DNA from: an uncultured bacterium | Lineage (GTDB): Bacteria > Elusimicrobiota > Elusimicrobia > Elusimicrobiales > Elusimicrobiaceae | Assembly (NCBI GenBank): GCA_949291545.1 | Contig: CASEWB010000009.1 | Coordinates: forward strand, 124,001 to 188,000 | Direction: 5' to 3' | Length of the DNA: 64,000 nucleotides | In this document: positions 8,318-16,937 of the stretch, in pieces | Layout of the letters: each line of letters opens with the position of its first letter | Numbering within the stretch: position 1 is the first letter of the stretch | The notes under the pieces: generated by a model | Database searches by the model: none | What the model saw: only the letters and a program-made list of their open reading frames with translations | What the model was told of the DNA's origin: nothing | Program-made: the position numbers and the translations under genes

Positions 8318-10018
8318 ATGAACAAAATCCTTTTAATAGGCGTGTTGCTGGGAGCGGCCTTCCCTTTGGCGGCCCAAGGGCTTTGCGATGTGTCCGCCCA
8401 GCGCCCTATCCAAGAATTGGAAACAGAACTAAAACGCAGTTTTAAAACACTTAAAAAGCAAAAACCTTCTATTTATTATTTAGCTTATATTTATAGGGAG
8501 GGGCAAAGTACCAGCCTGTATGTGACCGAAGGCGGCGTGGGCGAGGAATTCCACCCCCTAAGCGCCGAACTGCAGGTGATTGCCCGCGCCGGTAGCCCGA
8601 AAATGGACAATACCCGCACTTTAAAAACCGGTTATAACCACGGGTATTTTTCGCTGTATACGATGCCGAGCCTTTCTGGCGACGGCAAAGCCTTCCGCAC
8701 GGAGGTGTGGCGGGCTACCCAAGCCGCGGCCGAAGCCGCCCAGGCGGAATACAGCCTGGTGCAGGCGGACAGCGTCAACGCGTCCAAACGCTCGGATAAT
8801 TCGGACGATTTTGTCGTACCGCCTCCGTCTATTTACTGCCGGGAAGAAGCCCCTCTTACGTTTGACGAGGCCAAAATCAAAGCGATGCTCTTGAAAACTT
8901 CCGAACTCGTGCAGGGCCACGCCTTTGTGCTGGATAGTTCCTTCACGTTTACGTTTTCCCAAGGGTCCCGCTATTTTGTGGATTCGGCAGGCACGCGCTT
9001 GAAAACGCCGTTTGCCTATGCCCGGCTGGGCTATACGTTGATGGGTTACACGGAGGACGGACTGGAACTGACCCGCACCGGGGCTTACGATGTGCTCAAG
9101 GAAAGCGAACTGCCCAGCGAAGAACAATTGCTGGCGGACGTGCAAAAATCGTTGGACGAACTGCAAACGCTTTCTAAAGCGCCTGAGGCCGAACCGATGA
9201 CGGCCCCCGCTATTTTAAAGAACCGCGCCATGGCTGTATTCGTGCACGAAGTACTGGGCCACCGCGTAGAAGGCCACCGGCAGAAAGACGATGATTTCGG
9301 CAAAACGTTTACCGACAAAGTCGGCCAGCCGGTTGTGGCGCCCATATTAACGATTGTGGACGATGCTACCTTGGCGTATTTTGACGGCGTCCCGCTGCGC
9401 GGATTTTACGAGTATGATGACGAGGGCGTAAAATCCCGCCCGGTCACGCTGGTGGAAAACGGCGTACTGAAAAATTTCCTGATGAGCAGCAGCCCCATTA
9501 AAGGGTTTCCCAAATCCAACGGCCACGGCCGCGCCTCCAAAGGTCTGCGGGCGGTGGCGCGTATGGGCAACACACGGGTGATTGCCTCCGACACCGTGCC
9601 GTATGACGAGCTGGAACAAATGCTGCTGGCCGAAATCAAACGCCAGGGCAAGCCGTATGGTTTTATTATTGAAGACCTTTCCGGCGGTTTTACCCAGACC
9701 GACACATACGCACCGCAGGCGTTTAAGCTGGAGCCGACGCTGGTGTATCGGCTGTATCCGGACGGCCGCAAAGAAGCCGTACGCGGGGCCGATATGGTGG
9801 GCACGCCGCTGGTGAGCTTTAATAAAATACTGGCCGCGGCGGACGATTACGCCGTATTTAACGGAACGTGCGGGGCGGAGTCCGGCTGGGTGCCGGTGTC
9901 CGCCATTGCGCCCAGCGTGTTATTGGAAGCGCTGGAAATTGAAAAAACCCACAAAAGCAGCTACAAGCCGCCGGTGTTGCCGCCGCCTTCCGCCGCGAAA
10001 AAAGGAGGAGCCAAATGA
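8318..10018 (+). CDS. exported TldD-like metallopeptidase
   Basis: 566 residues from the ATG at 8318, preceded by AAGGAGAG; earlier in-frame codons have no binding site. A signal peptide (MNKILLIGVLLGAAFPLAAQ) marks it as exported, unlike cytoplasmic E. coli TldD. The peptidase motif HEVLGH (HExxxH, residues 310-315) in FVHEVLGHRVEGHRQ gives two metal ligands. The third is expected to be Cys518 in NGTCGAESGWVPVS, which matches the conserved C-terminal TldD/PmbA motif. TldD/TldE pairs degrade or trim peptides. It overlaps the next, non-catalytic paralogue by ATGA, so the two are probably made as a complex. The substrate is unknown; a periplasmic or surface role is inferred. Confidence 0.87.
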   Translation: MNKILLIGVLLGAAFPLAAQGLCDVSAQRPIQELETELKRSFKTLKKQKPSIYYLAYIYREGQSTSLYVTEGGVGEEFHPLSAELQVIARAGSPKMDNTRTLKTGYNHGYFSLYTMPSLSGDGKAFRTEVWRATQAAAEAAQAEYSLVQADSVNASKRSDNSDDFVVPPPSIYCREEAPLTFDEAKIKAMLLKTSELVQGHAFVLDSSFTFTFSQGSRYFVDSAGTRLKTPFAYARLGYTLMGYTEDGLELTRTGAYDVLKESELPSEEQLLADVQKSLDELQTLSKAPEAEPMTAPAILKNRAMAVFVHEVLGHRVEGHRQKDDDFGKTFTDKVGQPVVAPILTIVDDATLAYFDGVPLRGFYEYDDEGVKSRPVTLVENGVLKNFLMSSSPIKGFPKSNGHGRASKGLRAVARMGNTRVIASDTVPYDELEQMLLAEIKRQGKPYGFIIEDLSGGFTQTDTYAPQAFKLEPTLVYRLYPDGRKEAVRGADMVGTPLVSFNKILAAADDYAVFNGTCGAESGWVPVSAIAPSVLLEALEIEKTHKSSYKPPVLPPPSAAKKGGAK

Positions 10019-11655
10019 GGAAAATTTTTCTTTTTCTGATACTGTTTAGCATTAGCGGGCTGGCGGCTGCCGCCCCGCTGCCGGACAATGTATACTTCCG
10101 CGCTATGAAGGACGAAATGGCCCGCTCGCTGGACAAACTGCACGTCAAAAACGGGCCCAAACCATACTACATAGCCTATCAGCTGCAAAACGAACACCAT
10201 TATTGCCAGGGGGCCTCGTTCGGGCAATTGTCCGTGTCTTCCGACGACCCTTCCCATCAGCTGTTGGCCCGGGTGGTGCTGGCGGCCGGTTCGCCTAAAA
10301 ACGACAGTATGGGTTTTACGTCGGACGAATTCCGCTATGCGCCGTCCGAACTGGGCAGCGTAGCCCAGAGCTATTGGGGGATCCGCCGCGCGCTGTGGTC
10401 CATCACGGACAACAGTTATTTGAACGCCTCCGAAATGTACGAAAAAAAGCAGGCCTATAAACGCCAAAAAAACCTGACGAACGAACTGCCTGATTTCGTC
10501 CCGGCGAAGCAGGCGTCTTTTGTAGAGGAGATTCCGCCGTTTCCAGACGTGCCGCGGGAACAAATGAAAGAATGGGCCCAAAAATTTTCCGCTCGGGGGA
10601 AAGATGTACCGTATTTGGAAAGCTTTAGCGTGAGCCTCTGCCTGGAACAGGACGATTGGTACTATTTAAACAGCGCCGGCGGATTTTATCAATACGCGAC
10701 GGTTGAGACCAGTGCCATTGTAATGGCGCAGGTGCGCAACAAAGACGGTTATAAAATATGGCTGCAGCGGCAAGTGTCCCTGCCGAAGGATTCTACACAG
10801 CGTGAACCTATGGTGCAAACACTGGTGGACCGCGTCTTGCAGGAGGCCGCCCAATTTTATCAGGCGACCAAAGCCGAGCCTTATATCGGCCCCGTCCTGA
10901 TGACGCCGGAAGCCGCGGTGGATTTTATCAACCGCTTGCTGGTGGCCAATGTGCGTAACGTAAAACCGCTCTTGTCCGATGAAGACAAAACCGCCGGCGC
11001 CTTCCGCAACAAAGTTGGTATGCGCGTGATGAGCCCGGTGGCCGACGTGTTGGACAAACCGCTCTTGCGCGAATACCGCGGTGTGCCGCTGGGGGGGTTT
11101 AAGCCGGTGGATGATGAGGGCGTACAGGCACAGGATTTGACGGTAGTTTCGGGCGGGAAGTTGCACGAACTGCCGCTTTCGCGCCGGCCGGCTGCAAAAG
11201 GGCAAACCAGTAACGGGCACGCCCATATGAGCAGCTACACGCTGCCGCGCGAAGCGCTGAGCAACGTGTTTGTGGAGCCCAAAACGCCGCTTTCCCAGGA
11301 AGAAATGGAGGCCAAACTGCTCGCCCGCTGCCGGGAGCTGGAGCTGGATTATTGCTACATCTTAAAGGAATTCCCCGTCAACGCGGGGTGGGCCAATTCT
11401 ACCATCAACATAGCCGAGCGCATCTATACCAAAGACGGCCGGCGCGAGCCGGTGTTCGGCCTGAAAGTAAGCGAGCTGAGCACCCGCTCCCTGCGTGACA
11501 TTTTAGCCGCCGGGGACGATGCGGAACTGTTTGAGGTGATGGACGCCGAGTATCGGCCGTATACGTTGGTGGTGCCTTCCTTGGTGGTGGACGAAATGGA
11601 GTTCCTTCCCAGCGACAAGAATGCCGACCGCAAACCGTTTGTTCCCAAACCTTAA
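10015..11655 (+). CDS. exported TldE/PmbA-like protein lacking the metal site
   Basis: 546 residues with a signal peptide (MRKIFLFLILFSISGLAAAA). It is colinear with the preceding TldD-like protein: both have the PYY(I/L)AY segment near the N-terminus and the GVP(L)xGF...DDEGV block in the second half. The position equivalent to HExxxH reads INRLLVANVRNV, so catalytic residues are missing. This mirrors the known division between catalytic TldD and non-catalytic TldE. The start overlaps the upstream stop by 4 bp. A strong terminator follows. It is probably the partner subunit of the upstream peptidase; other roles are possible. Confidence 0.8.
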   Translation: MRKIFLFLILFSISGLAAAAPLPDNVYFRAMKDEMARSLDKLHVKNGPKPYYIAYQLQNEHHYCQGASFGQLSVSSDDPSHQLLARVVLAAGSPKNDSMGFTSDEFRYAPSELGSVAQSYWGIRRALWSITDNSYLNASEMYEKKQAYKRQKNLTNELPDFVPAKQASFVEEIPPFPDVPREQMKEWAQKFSARGKDVPYLESFSVSLCLEQDDWYYLNSAGGFYQYATVETSAIVMAQVRNKDGYKIWLQRQVSLPKDSTQREPMVQTLVDRVLQEAAQFYQATKAEPYIGPVLMTPEAAVDFINRLLVANVRNVKPLLSDEDKTAGAFRNKVGMRVMSPVADVLDKPLLREYRGVPLGGFKPVDDEGVQAQDLTVVSGGKLHELPLSRRPAAKGQTSNGHAHMSSYTLPREALSNVFVEPKTPLSQEEMEAKLLARCRELELDYCYILKEFPVNAGWANSTINIAERIYTKDGRREPVFGLKVSELSTRSLRDILAAGDDAELFEVMDAEYRPYTLVVPSLVVDEMEFLPSDKNADRKPFVPKP

Positions 11656-11672
11656 GTTTTGGTTAGCCGCAC

Positions 11673-11703
11673 AAAAAAGCCCCGCTGGTCAGCGGGGCTT
11701 TTT
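11673..11703. terminator. bidirectional terminator between converging genes
   Basis: A 9-bp perfect stem (AGCCCCGCT/AGCGGGGCT) with a GGTC loop is flanked by an A-run on the left and a T-run on the right. It can end both the TldE-like gene (plus) and the TPR lipoprotein gene (minus). Confidence 0.85.
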
Positions 11704-11751
11704 GATGGAATTTAAATGGCGTTGCACCGAGCATTTTAAATGCCCGGTTTC

Positions 11752-12732
11752 TTAAAAATGCAGTTGCTGGACCAGTTTTTCGGCTACGCGTTCGGCAAAA
11801 GTATCCGGTTCCCCTTTTAAGACAGCTTGCATATGGCGGCGGCTGTCTTTTTTGCGGCCCAAATAATATTCGTCCATAGCGGTTATCAAAAGGGCCAACT
11901 GGTTGGTTGGTTCTTGCTGCAAAATTTGCTGGGCCGTGCGCAGCGAATCTTGGTATTGCCCAGCCTCATAGAGCCACAGCGCTTTATTTGCCAGCAAATC
12001 CCGGCGGCCGGGGGCCAGCAGTAAAGCGGTGTTTACGTCGGCCAAGGCATCTTGCGGGCGGCCTAACCCACGGGCGGCTTTAGCGCTAAGCAACCAAAAA
12101 TCGGGGGAGGAACTGTCCCCGGCTAAGGCCATGGTGATGTTGATAAACGCGTCCGGGTAGTTGCGTTGGCGCAGAAATGTTTCGGCGTAGCGGGCCCGGT
12201 AGACGGGTTCCGCAGTAGGGTTTAGCTCGAAAAATTTATCGTAAAAGAACCGTGCCCGGGAGTAGAACCCCATTTTGCTGTAATTAGCCCCTTGGCCGGA
12301 CAGCGCTTCCAAATTATTGGGTTCTTGTGCAAGCGCTTGTTCATACAGTTCAATGGAGCGGTCCACCAAGTCCGTCCGCTGGTACAAATCTGCCGCGGCC
12401 AGCAAAAGGGGGACATTATCCGGGTGGAATTCCAAGGCTTCCAAATACACTTCCAGCGCTTTGCTAAGCTGCCCAAGCTGTTCGTAGCTCATACCCAGCA
12501 GGCGGTAGGCGCGCGCCTCACGGCGTTTGACGTTTTTCGTTTTATAAATATAATCGGACAAGTGGGCGATGGCTTCGGTGTAATTGCCGGCGGAATATAG
12601 GTCGCGCGCTTGGACGTATTCTTTGCGGTCTCCGGCGGGAGCCAAGCCCAAAATACCTGTTTGGGTGGCCGAGCAGCCGCCCAACAACACGGCTCCGAAA
12701 ATACAAATATATAGTTTACGGTTTAAAAACAT
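11752..12732 (-). CDS. TPR-repeat lipoprotein
   Basis: 326 residues. A lipoprotein signal ends in LLGGC, with Cys20 as the lipidated residue. From about residue 40 to the end it is built of 34-residue helical pairs: ARDLYSAGNYTEAIAHLSDY, LLGMSYEQLGQLSKALEVYL and AADLYQRTDLVDRSIELYEQ are recognisable tetratricopeptide repeats. TPR lipoproteins scaffold envelope assemblies. It is the last gene of the six-gene operon that contains TolC and patatin, and overlaps the patatin stop by 17 bp. No enzyme motif was seen, and its partner is unknown. Confidence 0.85.
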   Translation of the reverse strand: MFLNRKLYICIFGAVLLGGCSATQTGILGLAPAGDRKEYVQARDLYSAGNYTEAIAHLSDYIYKTKNVKRREARAYRLLGMSYEQLGQLSKALEVYLEALEFHPDNVPLLLAAADLYQRTDLVDRSIELYEQALAQEPNNLEALSGQGANYSKMGFYSRARFFYDKFFELNPTAEPVYRARYAETFLRQRNYPDAFINITMALAGDSSSPDFWLLSAKAARGLGRPQDALADVNTALLLAPGRRDLLANKALWLYEAGQYQDSLRTAQQILQQEPTNQLALLITAMDEYYLGRKKDSRRHMQAVLKGEPDTFAERVAEKLVQQLHF

Positions 12733-13687
12733 AAGGCAGTGTAAACAACAGGATATCCTCCTGCAGTTCTCCTAAGTGGCGGTTGGCTTCTATAATGCCC
12801 ACCTCGCCTGCTTTGTGGAGTTTGTCTAGCTCCAAAGTGCCCGTATCCAACACGCGGTTGGTCAGCACGAAGTTCGCTTTTTGGGCGGATTCTTCTATCA
12901 TAGCGGCGCCGCGCACGTCCCCCACGCGCAGCAAATACGCCGCCACCGACTGCGGTGTAGTGGAGGCAAAATCCGGTGGGGTGACGGAGGCTATTACATA
13001 GTTCGCCCCCATCAGTTTAACCGTTTCTACCGGCAAATAATCTACCACGGCGCCGTCCACCAACGCGCGGTGGCGGTATTGCACCGGCTCGAACACGCCG
13101 GGAATATTCATGCTCGCCCGCACGGCAATGGCCAGCGGGCCGGAATTAAAAACGACCCGTTCGCCGGTTTTGATGTCCATGGCGGAGCAAGTAAACGGGG
13201 TTTTTAAATCTTCAAAGCGCATGTCTCCAATTTGCTCGTGGAAAAAGTTGACTAAATTGGCGGAAGAAGGCAGCTTGCTGGCAAATAAAAAGCGGAACAA
13301 GCCCATGACGTTAAAATCCGGCGTGATTTGCTCCATAGACATATGGTCGCTTATTTCCCATAGCTTTTCCGTAGGGAGCCCCGCCGCATACAGCGAGCCC
13401 ACCACCGAACCCATAGAAGTGCCCGCCATCATATCGATAGGTACGCCCGCATTATCCAATACTTCCAGCACGCCTACATGCGCAAAACCGCGTACGCCCC
13501 CGGCCGAAAGCGCCAGTCCGATTTTAGGGCGCTGGTCTTTGGGAATGGACGTAAAACGGCCCCACATAAAATCGCGCAGGATTTCGTCGTCCGTTTGGAC
13601 GGGTATTGCGCCGGCCGGCTGCGTGCAAAGGCTTAGCACCAGCCCCGCTGCCAGGCCGCACAAGGTGCGGCGCCAACGGGCGGTCAT
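12716..13687 (-). CDS. exported patatin-like phospholipase
   Basis: 323 residues from the ATG at 13687, which overlaps the tolC stop as ATGA; an upstream ATG at 13711 is inside tolC. A signal peptide is present (residues about 1-27). The patatin catalytic apparatus is complete: glycine-rich oxyanion loop SAGGVRGFAHVG (61-72), nucleophile Ser91 in GTSMG, and the Asp211-Gly of the Ser-Asp dyad in LVDGAVVDYLP. This resembles RssA and the catalytic domain of PlpD-type proteins, but no POTRA or barrel follows in the same chain. It is expected to act on phospholipids in the periplasm or at the outer membrane. Substrate and direction of transport are unknown. Confidence 0.88.
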   Translation of the reverse strand: MTARWRRTLCGLAAGLVLSLCTQPAGAIPVQTDDEILRDFMWGRFTSIPKDQRPKIGLALSAGGVRGFAHVGVLEVLDNAGVPIDMMAGTSMGSVVGSLYAAGLPTEKLWEISDHMSMEQITPDFNVMGLFRFLFASKLPSSANLVNFFHEQIGDMRFEDLKTPFTCSAMDIKTGERVVFNSGPLAIAVRASMNIPGVFEPVQYRHRALVDGAVVDYLPVETVKLMGANYVIASVTPPDFASTTPQSVAAYLLRVGDVRGAAMIEESAQKANFVLTNRVLDTGTLELDKLHKAGEVGIIEANRHLGELQEDILLFTLPYVFKP

Positions 13688-14988
13688 TGTAAATCCTGGC
13701 CGATGGCCCATTCCAGTTCGGCCTTGGCCGTGTGGTTGCTGCGTACGGCCTGCAGATATCCTTGGGCGGATTTGAGGTAATCCTGCAGTCCTTCCAGCGG
13801 GGCGGTGCCCGTTTTCGGCCGGTTTTTAGAGGCTTGGGCAAGCAGTTTGTTTAAATCGTCGTATGCGGCTTGGCGGTCCAGTACTTCTTTTTGCCAAAAG
13901 AGCATATTTTCAAAACTTTCGGCTACTTGCACGCGGATTTTATCTTCAATCGCGGCGCGGCGCAGCGCGCTTTTTTGCTGGCCGGCTTTCTTTTCGGCTA
14001 TTTGTTCCGATAAGTTGTACGGAATAGGTAGCCGCACCGCCAAAGAAACTTGTTTGTTTACGTCGTCTAGGCTTTCTTCACCCAGTTTTTCGTAGGAAGC
14101 ATTTAAAATAATGTCCGGGTAACGTTTGGAAAGGGCCAGGTCGATGGCGATGTTGTCCGCCTCCAACGCATAGATAGCCGATTTTAGTTCCGGGCGGAAT
14201 TCCATCGCCCATAAACTCATATGCGGCAAATCCCAGTCTGTTTTGACGGGGGAGAAATCCCCTTTAATCGTAATGCGGGCGTTAAGCTCTTTATTTAAAT
14301 TAACCAGCATGGCCAGCTGGGCTTTTTTAAGTTCGCTTTCCGCCTGGTTGCGGGAGCTTTTTAAATCGGCCAATAAAGCACGGATGCGAATTTGCGTCCA
14401 TACATCGCCCGATGGTTTGGCGTACCATTTTTGCGCCAAATCCCATACTTCTTGGGTTAGCTTGGCATTGTGCTGGGCATACAGCAGTTCTGTAAAGGCT
14501 TTTTTGATGTTAAGCACGACTTGGTTTTTAACAATTTCGTAGCGGCTTTGTACTTGCTTGAGGTTGGCGCGGGCCATTTTTAAAGTACTGCTGATACGCC
14601 CGCCCGTATAGAGGTATTGCGTAGCAGTGATGCCTACGCCGTAAAACTGGTCTTTTTCGCCGTACAGGCCATTGCCGGGTAAAAAGCGGTTGGCTACCGA
14701 GTCCGGCAAGACCATTGGGTAATCCAAATCGTACAAAGTGGCCGTGCCTTGTAAGGAAAATTGCGGCAGATAGCGGAACTTGGCTTCGCTTACTTTTTGT
14801 TCCGCGATAATAATGTCCTGTTTTGCAGTTAAAAATTCGGAACTGTTTTCCAATCCCAGCCGGATTGCGTTTTCCAGTGTTAGGTTGTCGTTCATTAGGC
14901 TGGAAAATTTTAGCCCGTATTCTTTTTGTGCAAACGCGGCCGGCGCGCATAACATCACCGCCAGCACAAGCGCTGTAAGTCTTTTCAT
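13684..14988 (-). CDS. TolC-family outer membrane channel
   Basis: 434 residues with a signal peptide (MKRLTALVLAVMLCAPAAFA). The two long alpha-helical hairpin regions are clear (NAIRLGLENSSEFLTAKQDIIIAEQKVSEAKFRYLPQ in the first half, and the equivalent region after ALEADNIAIDLALSKRYPDIIL in the second), as in OEP-family proteins. TolC proteins are trimeric exit ducts for efflux pumps and type I secretion. No inner-membrane pump or adaptor gene is next to it; the neighbours are a patatin, a HAMP-domain protein and a small barrel protein. GGGGGTG lies just upstream of the ATG. Confidence 0.88.
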   Translation of the reverse strand: MKRLTALVLAVMLCAPAAFAQKEYGLKFSSLMNDNLTLENAIRLGLENSSEFLTAKQDIIIAEQKVSEAKFRYLPQFSLQGTATLYDLDYPMVLPDSVANRFLPGNGLYGEKDQFYGVGITATQYLYTGGRISSTLKMARANLKQVQSRYEIVKNQVVLNIKKAFTELLYAQHNAKLTQEVWDLAQKWYAKPSGDVWTQIRIRALLADLKSSRNQAESELKKAQLAMLVNLNKELNARITIKGDFSPVKTDWDLPHMSLWAMEFRPELKSAIYALEADNIAIDLALSKRYPDIILNASYEKLGEESLDDVNKQVSLAVRLPIPYNLSEQIAEKKAGQQKSALRRAAIEDKIRVQVAESFENMLFWQKEVLDRQAAYDDLNKLLAQASKNRPKTGTAPLEGLQDYLKSAQGYLQAVRSNHTAKAELEWAIGQDLQ

Positions 14989-14998
14989 ACACCCCCCG

Positions 14999-15460
14999 TT
15001 ATGATGGCTTGTTTTTTTTGATTTCCGCTTCCACGCGGTCCATCATTTTGTTAAACTCGTCCTGCAATTCCATAAATTGGTCCCCTTGGCGCAGGTGCAC
15101 CCGCTGGGAAAAATCCCCTTTTGCAATGGCTTTGCAGGTTTGTTCAAACCGGTAAACCGGCCCGGCCATTTTGTGCGATAAAATAGCCGAAATAATTACT
15201 ACAAACAACAAATAAATGGCAATTTTATAAAAGAAAGAAGCCGCCACCGGCAGGAACTGGTCGTAAATAGGCTGTACCAATACGGGGTATTTGTCAAACA
15301 AGTCATTTAACGTGGCGGTTAGTTCAAACGTCATAATGGCCAGCCCGCAAAGCACGCTCATAATCATAAGCATCATATAGCGGATTTGCAGATTTTTTTT
15401 AATAAAAATCCGTCTTCTGTTAAATTGCGGCTGGGATTGGGTATCTGTCGGCTGATTCAT
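14999..15460 (-). CDS. two-helix membrane protein with a HAMP domain and no output domain
   Basis: 153 residues. A basic N-terminal segment (NRRRIFIKKN) precedes transmembrane helix 1 (about 28-48), a short extracytoplasmic loop of about 25 residues, helix 2 (about 74-94) and a HAMP-like segment starting SHKMAGPVYRFEQTCKAIAKGDFSQRVHLRQGDQFMELQDEFNKMMDRVEAEI. The protein stops right after HAMP: there is no kinase, cyclase or methyl-accepting domain. HAMP domains normally pass a signal to such a module, so it may act on a separate partner or only as a scaffold. It lies in the operon with tolC (10 bp downstream) and the barrel protein (9 bp upstream). Confidence 0.75.
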   Translation of the reverse strand: MNQPTDTQSQPQFNRRRIFIKKNLQIRYMMLMIMSVLCGLAIMTFELTATLNDLFDKYPVLVQPIYDQFLPVAASFFYKIAIYLLFVVIISAILSHKMAGPVYRFEQTCKAIAKGDFSQRVHLRQGDQFMELQDEFNKMMDRVEAEIKKNKPS

Positions 15461-15469
15461 AGCGACCTC

Positions 15470-16201
15470 TTAAAAACTGGTTACATAGCGGATTTGCAAA
15501 ATGCGTTCGCTTTCGTCCCCGCGGCCCACACGCCGTACGGCGGCGTCCATCGCCAAAGACGGGTGCAGATAAAACCGCAGCCCCAAGTTCAGGCGGGAAT
15601 CCCGCGTGTTGCGGATATTATCCCACTCCGCCATGAAGCCAATTTTGTCCGCCCAGTTGTAGTACATACCGGTAAACCAAAAGACGTCTTTCCAGTTAAA
15701 GTCCGAAAAGTTCATCCCCGCCGTAGCGGTAAGACCGGGGACGATAATTTCCCGCGTGAACGTGATATATCCGCCTTTGCGTTCGTCCAAATAGTTTTTG
15801 GAATCGGTGTATACGCGGTATTTATCATAGCCATACCCGTAGCGGCGGCCGTCGTAACCAATGGCGATGGCTGGCAGATAGAGGCTGCCGTCAAAAATTT
15901 TCCATTTTACCCGAAAGTCCGGGTCCAACACGCGTACGTCGTCGGAAGAACCCAACAATTCGTGCGCCGAAAGGCTGACGCCGATATTGATGCGCGGATA
16001 AACGCCAAAATCGATGCTTTCCATAATGGAGCCGTGTCCGTAGGCCCGGGTTAAGAAAGAGGCTTGGTAGCGGTCCAGCGCTTCTGCGGTGGGAATATCC
16101 AAAATCATTGTTTCCAGGCTGATCGGGTCCCCTTGCGCAGCGTGCAGCGCAAAAGGGTAGAGCATACAAATCAAACAAGCGGTCCAAGTTTTCAGTTTCA
16201 T
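15470..16201 (-). CDS. predicted small outer-membrane beta-barrel protein
   Basis: 243 residues with a signal peptide (MKLKTWTACLICMLYPFALHA). The mature part is rich in alternating aromatic/polar strands with short turns (GYDGRRYGYGYDKYRVYTDS, FWFTGMYYNWADKIGFMAEW, SRLNLGLRFYLHPSLAMDA) and ends in Phe (YVTSF), the usual C-terminal signal for outer-membrane insertion. I do not recognise the family with certainty; the N-terminal DIPTAEALDRYQ segment is reminiscent of YjbH-like barrel proteins. It is the second gene of the tolC/patatin operon. A channel or anchor role is inferred. Confidence 0.6.
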   Translation of the reverse strand: MKLKTWTACLICMLYPFALHAAQGDPISLETMILDIPTAEALDRYQASFLTRAYGHGSIMESIDFGVYPRINIGVSLSAHELLGSSDDVRVLDPDFRVKWKIFDGSLYLPAIAIGYDGRRYGYGYDKYRVYTDSKNYLDERKGGYITFTREIIVPGLTATAGMNFSDFNWKDVFWFTGMYYNWADKIGFMAEWDNIRNTRDSRLNLGLRFYLHPSLAMDAAVRRVGRGDESERILQIRYVTSF

Positions 16202-16220
16202 AGTATTTATCCTTTACAAA

Positions 16221-16778
16221 TTACAGAAAAGTTCTAATGTCTTTTACTTCCGGTTTGGTGATATAGCGCACATTGTGCAGGTATACGCCTTCACGGGCGG
16301 GCATAAAGTCGTTGCTGTCGCGCGGAAATTCCATATCCACAATGCCTTTATCCAACCGTTCGGAGCTGGAAACTACGCCAATGTGCCAGCGGTCGGTTTC
16401 TTCTTGGTCGTAAGGGTCTTTGGGGTTCCAGTAATTGCGCAACAGGACGGTGCCCTTGGGCAGCGGTTCTGCCCCTACAGGAGCGGTTTTTAATAAAACG
16501 TCTTTGGTCCAAATTACTTTATCTTTGCACGGGCCGTTAAAAAACGTCACTTTGTAATAGGGGTTATCTTCGGAGGGCCCTTTGTTTAGCGTTGCCAGCG
16601 AATAGGTGGCATAGGGTTTGCCGATGTTTTCGCAGGCGGCTAGAATGTGGGTGCGGAAAAGGCGTTCATAATCTTGTTTATTATCGGTGCGGTTGTAGGG
16701 CGATTCTTTGGGTTGGGAATGACACCCCGCGAGCGCCAACAGAGAAGAAACGAGCAAAAAGCTGAGCAGTTTTTTCAT
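16221..16778 (-). CDS. lipoprotein of unknown function
   Basis: 185 residues. The signal peptide ends in LALAGC, with Cys19 as the lipidated residue. The mature protein has no family I recognise. It contains two internal Cys (AACENIG and NGPCKDK) that could form a disulfide, and a central stretch with several Trp/Tyr (RNYWNPKDPYDQEETDRWH). It is the first gene of the six-gene envelope operon, 19 bp before the barrel gene. GGAGT lies upstream of the ATG. Confidence 0.7.
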   Translation of the reverse strand: MKKLLSFLLVSSLLALAGCHSQPKESPYNRTDNKQDYERLFRTHILAACENIGKPYATYSLATLNKGPSEDNPYYKVTFFNGPCKDKVIWTKDVLLKTAPVGAEPLPKGTVLLRNYWNPKDPYDQEETDRWHIGVVSSSERLDKGIVDMEFPRDSNDFMPAREGVYLHNVRYITKPEVKDIRTFL

Positions 16779-16841
16779 GGGCCGGACTCCTTTTGTTAGG
16801 GTAGCTCCGCTCGTACGGGCGCGCGCGAAGCTGATATAGAA

Positions 16842-16847
16842 ATTATA
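16842..16847 (-). promoter_or_regulatory. -10 element of the six-gene envelope operon
   Basis: The minus strand has TATAAT, with TTTCTT at a 17-bp spacing upstream. It sits between the terminator of the previous gene and the lipoprotein gene, leaving a leader of about 57 nt rich in GCGC. Confidence 0.45.
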
Positions 16848-16892
16848 CCCGTTTTTGGATAGAAAAGAAACCCGAAAAAAGAGATTAATAGC

Positions 16893-16921
16893 AAAAAAAT
16901 GCCCCCGCGTTTTGCGGGGGC
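16893..16921 (-). terminator. terminator of the 645-residue exported protein gene
   Basis: An 8-bp GCCCCCGC/GCGGGGGC stem is followed on the minus strand by ATTTTTTT. Confidence 0.85.
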
Positions 16922-16937
16922 GTGTAAAATACCCAAG

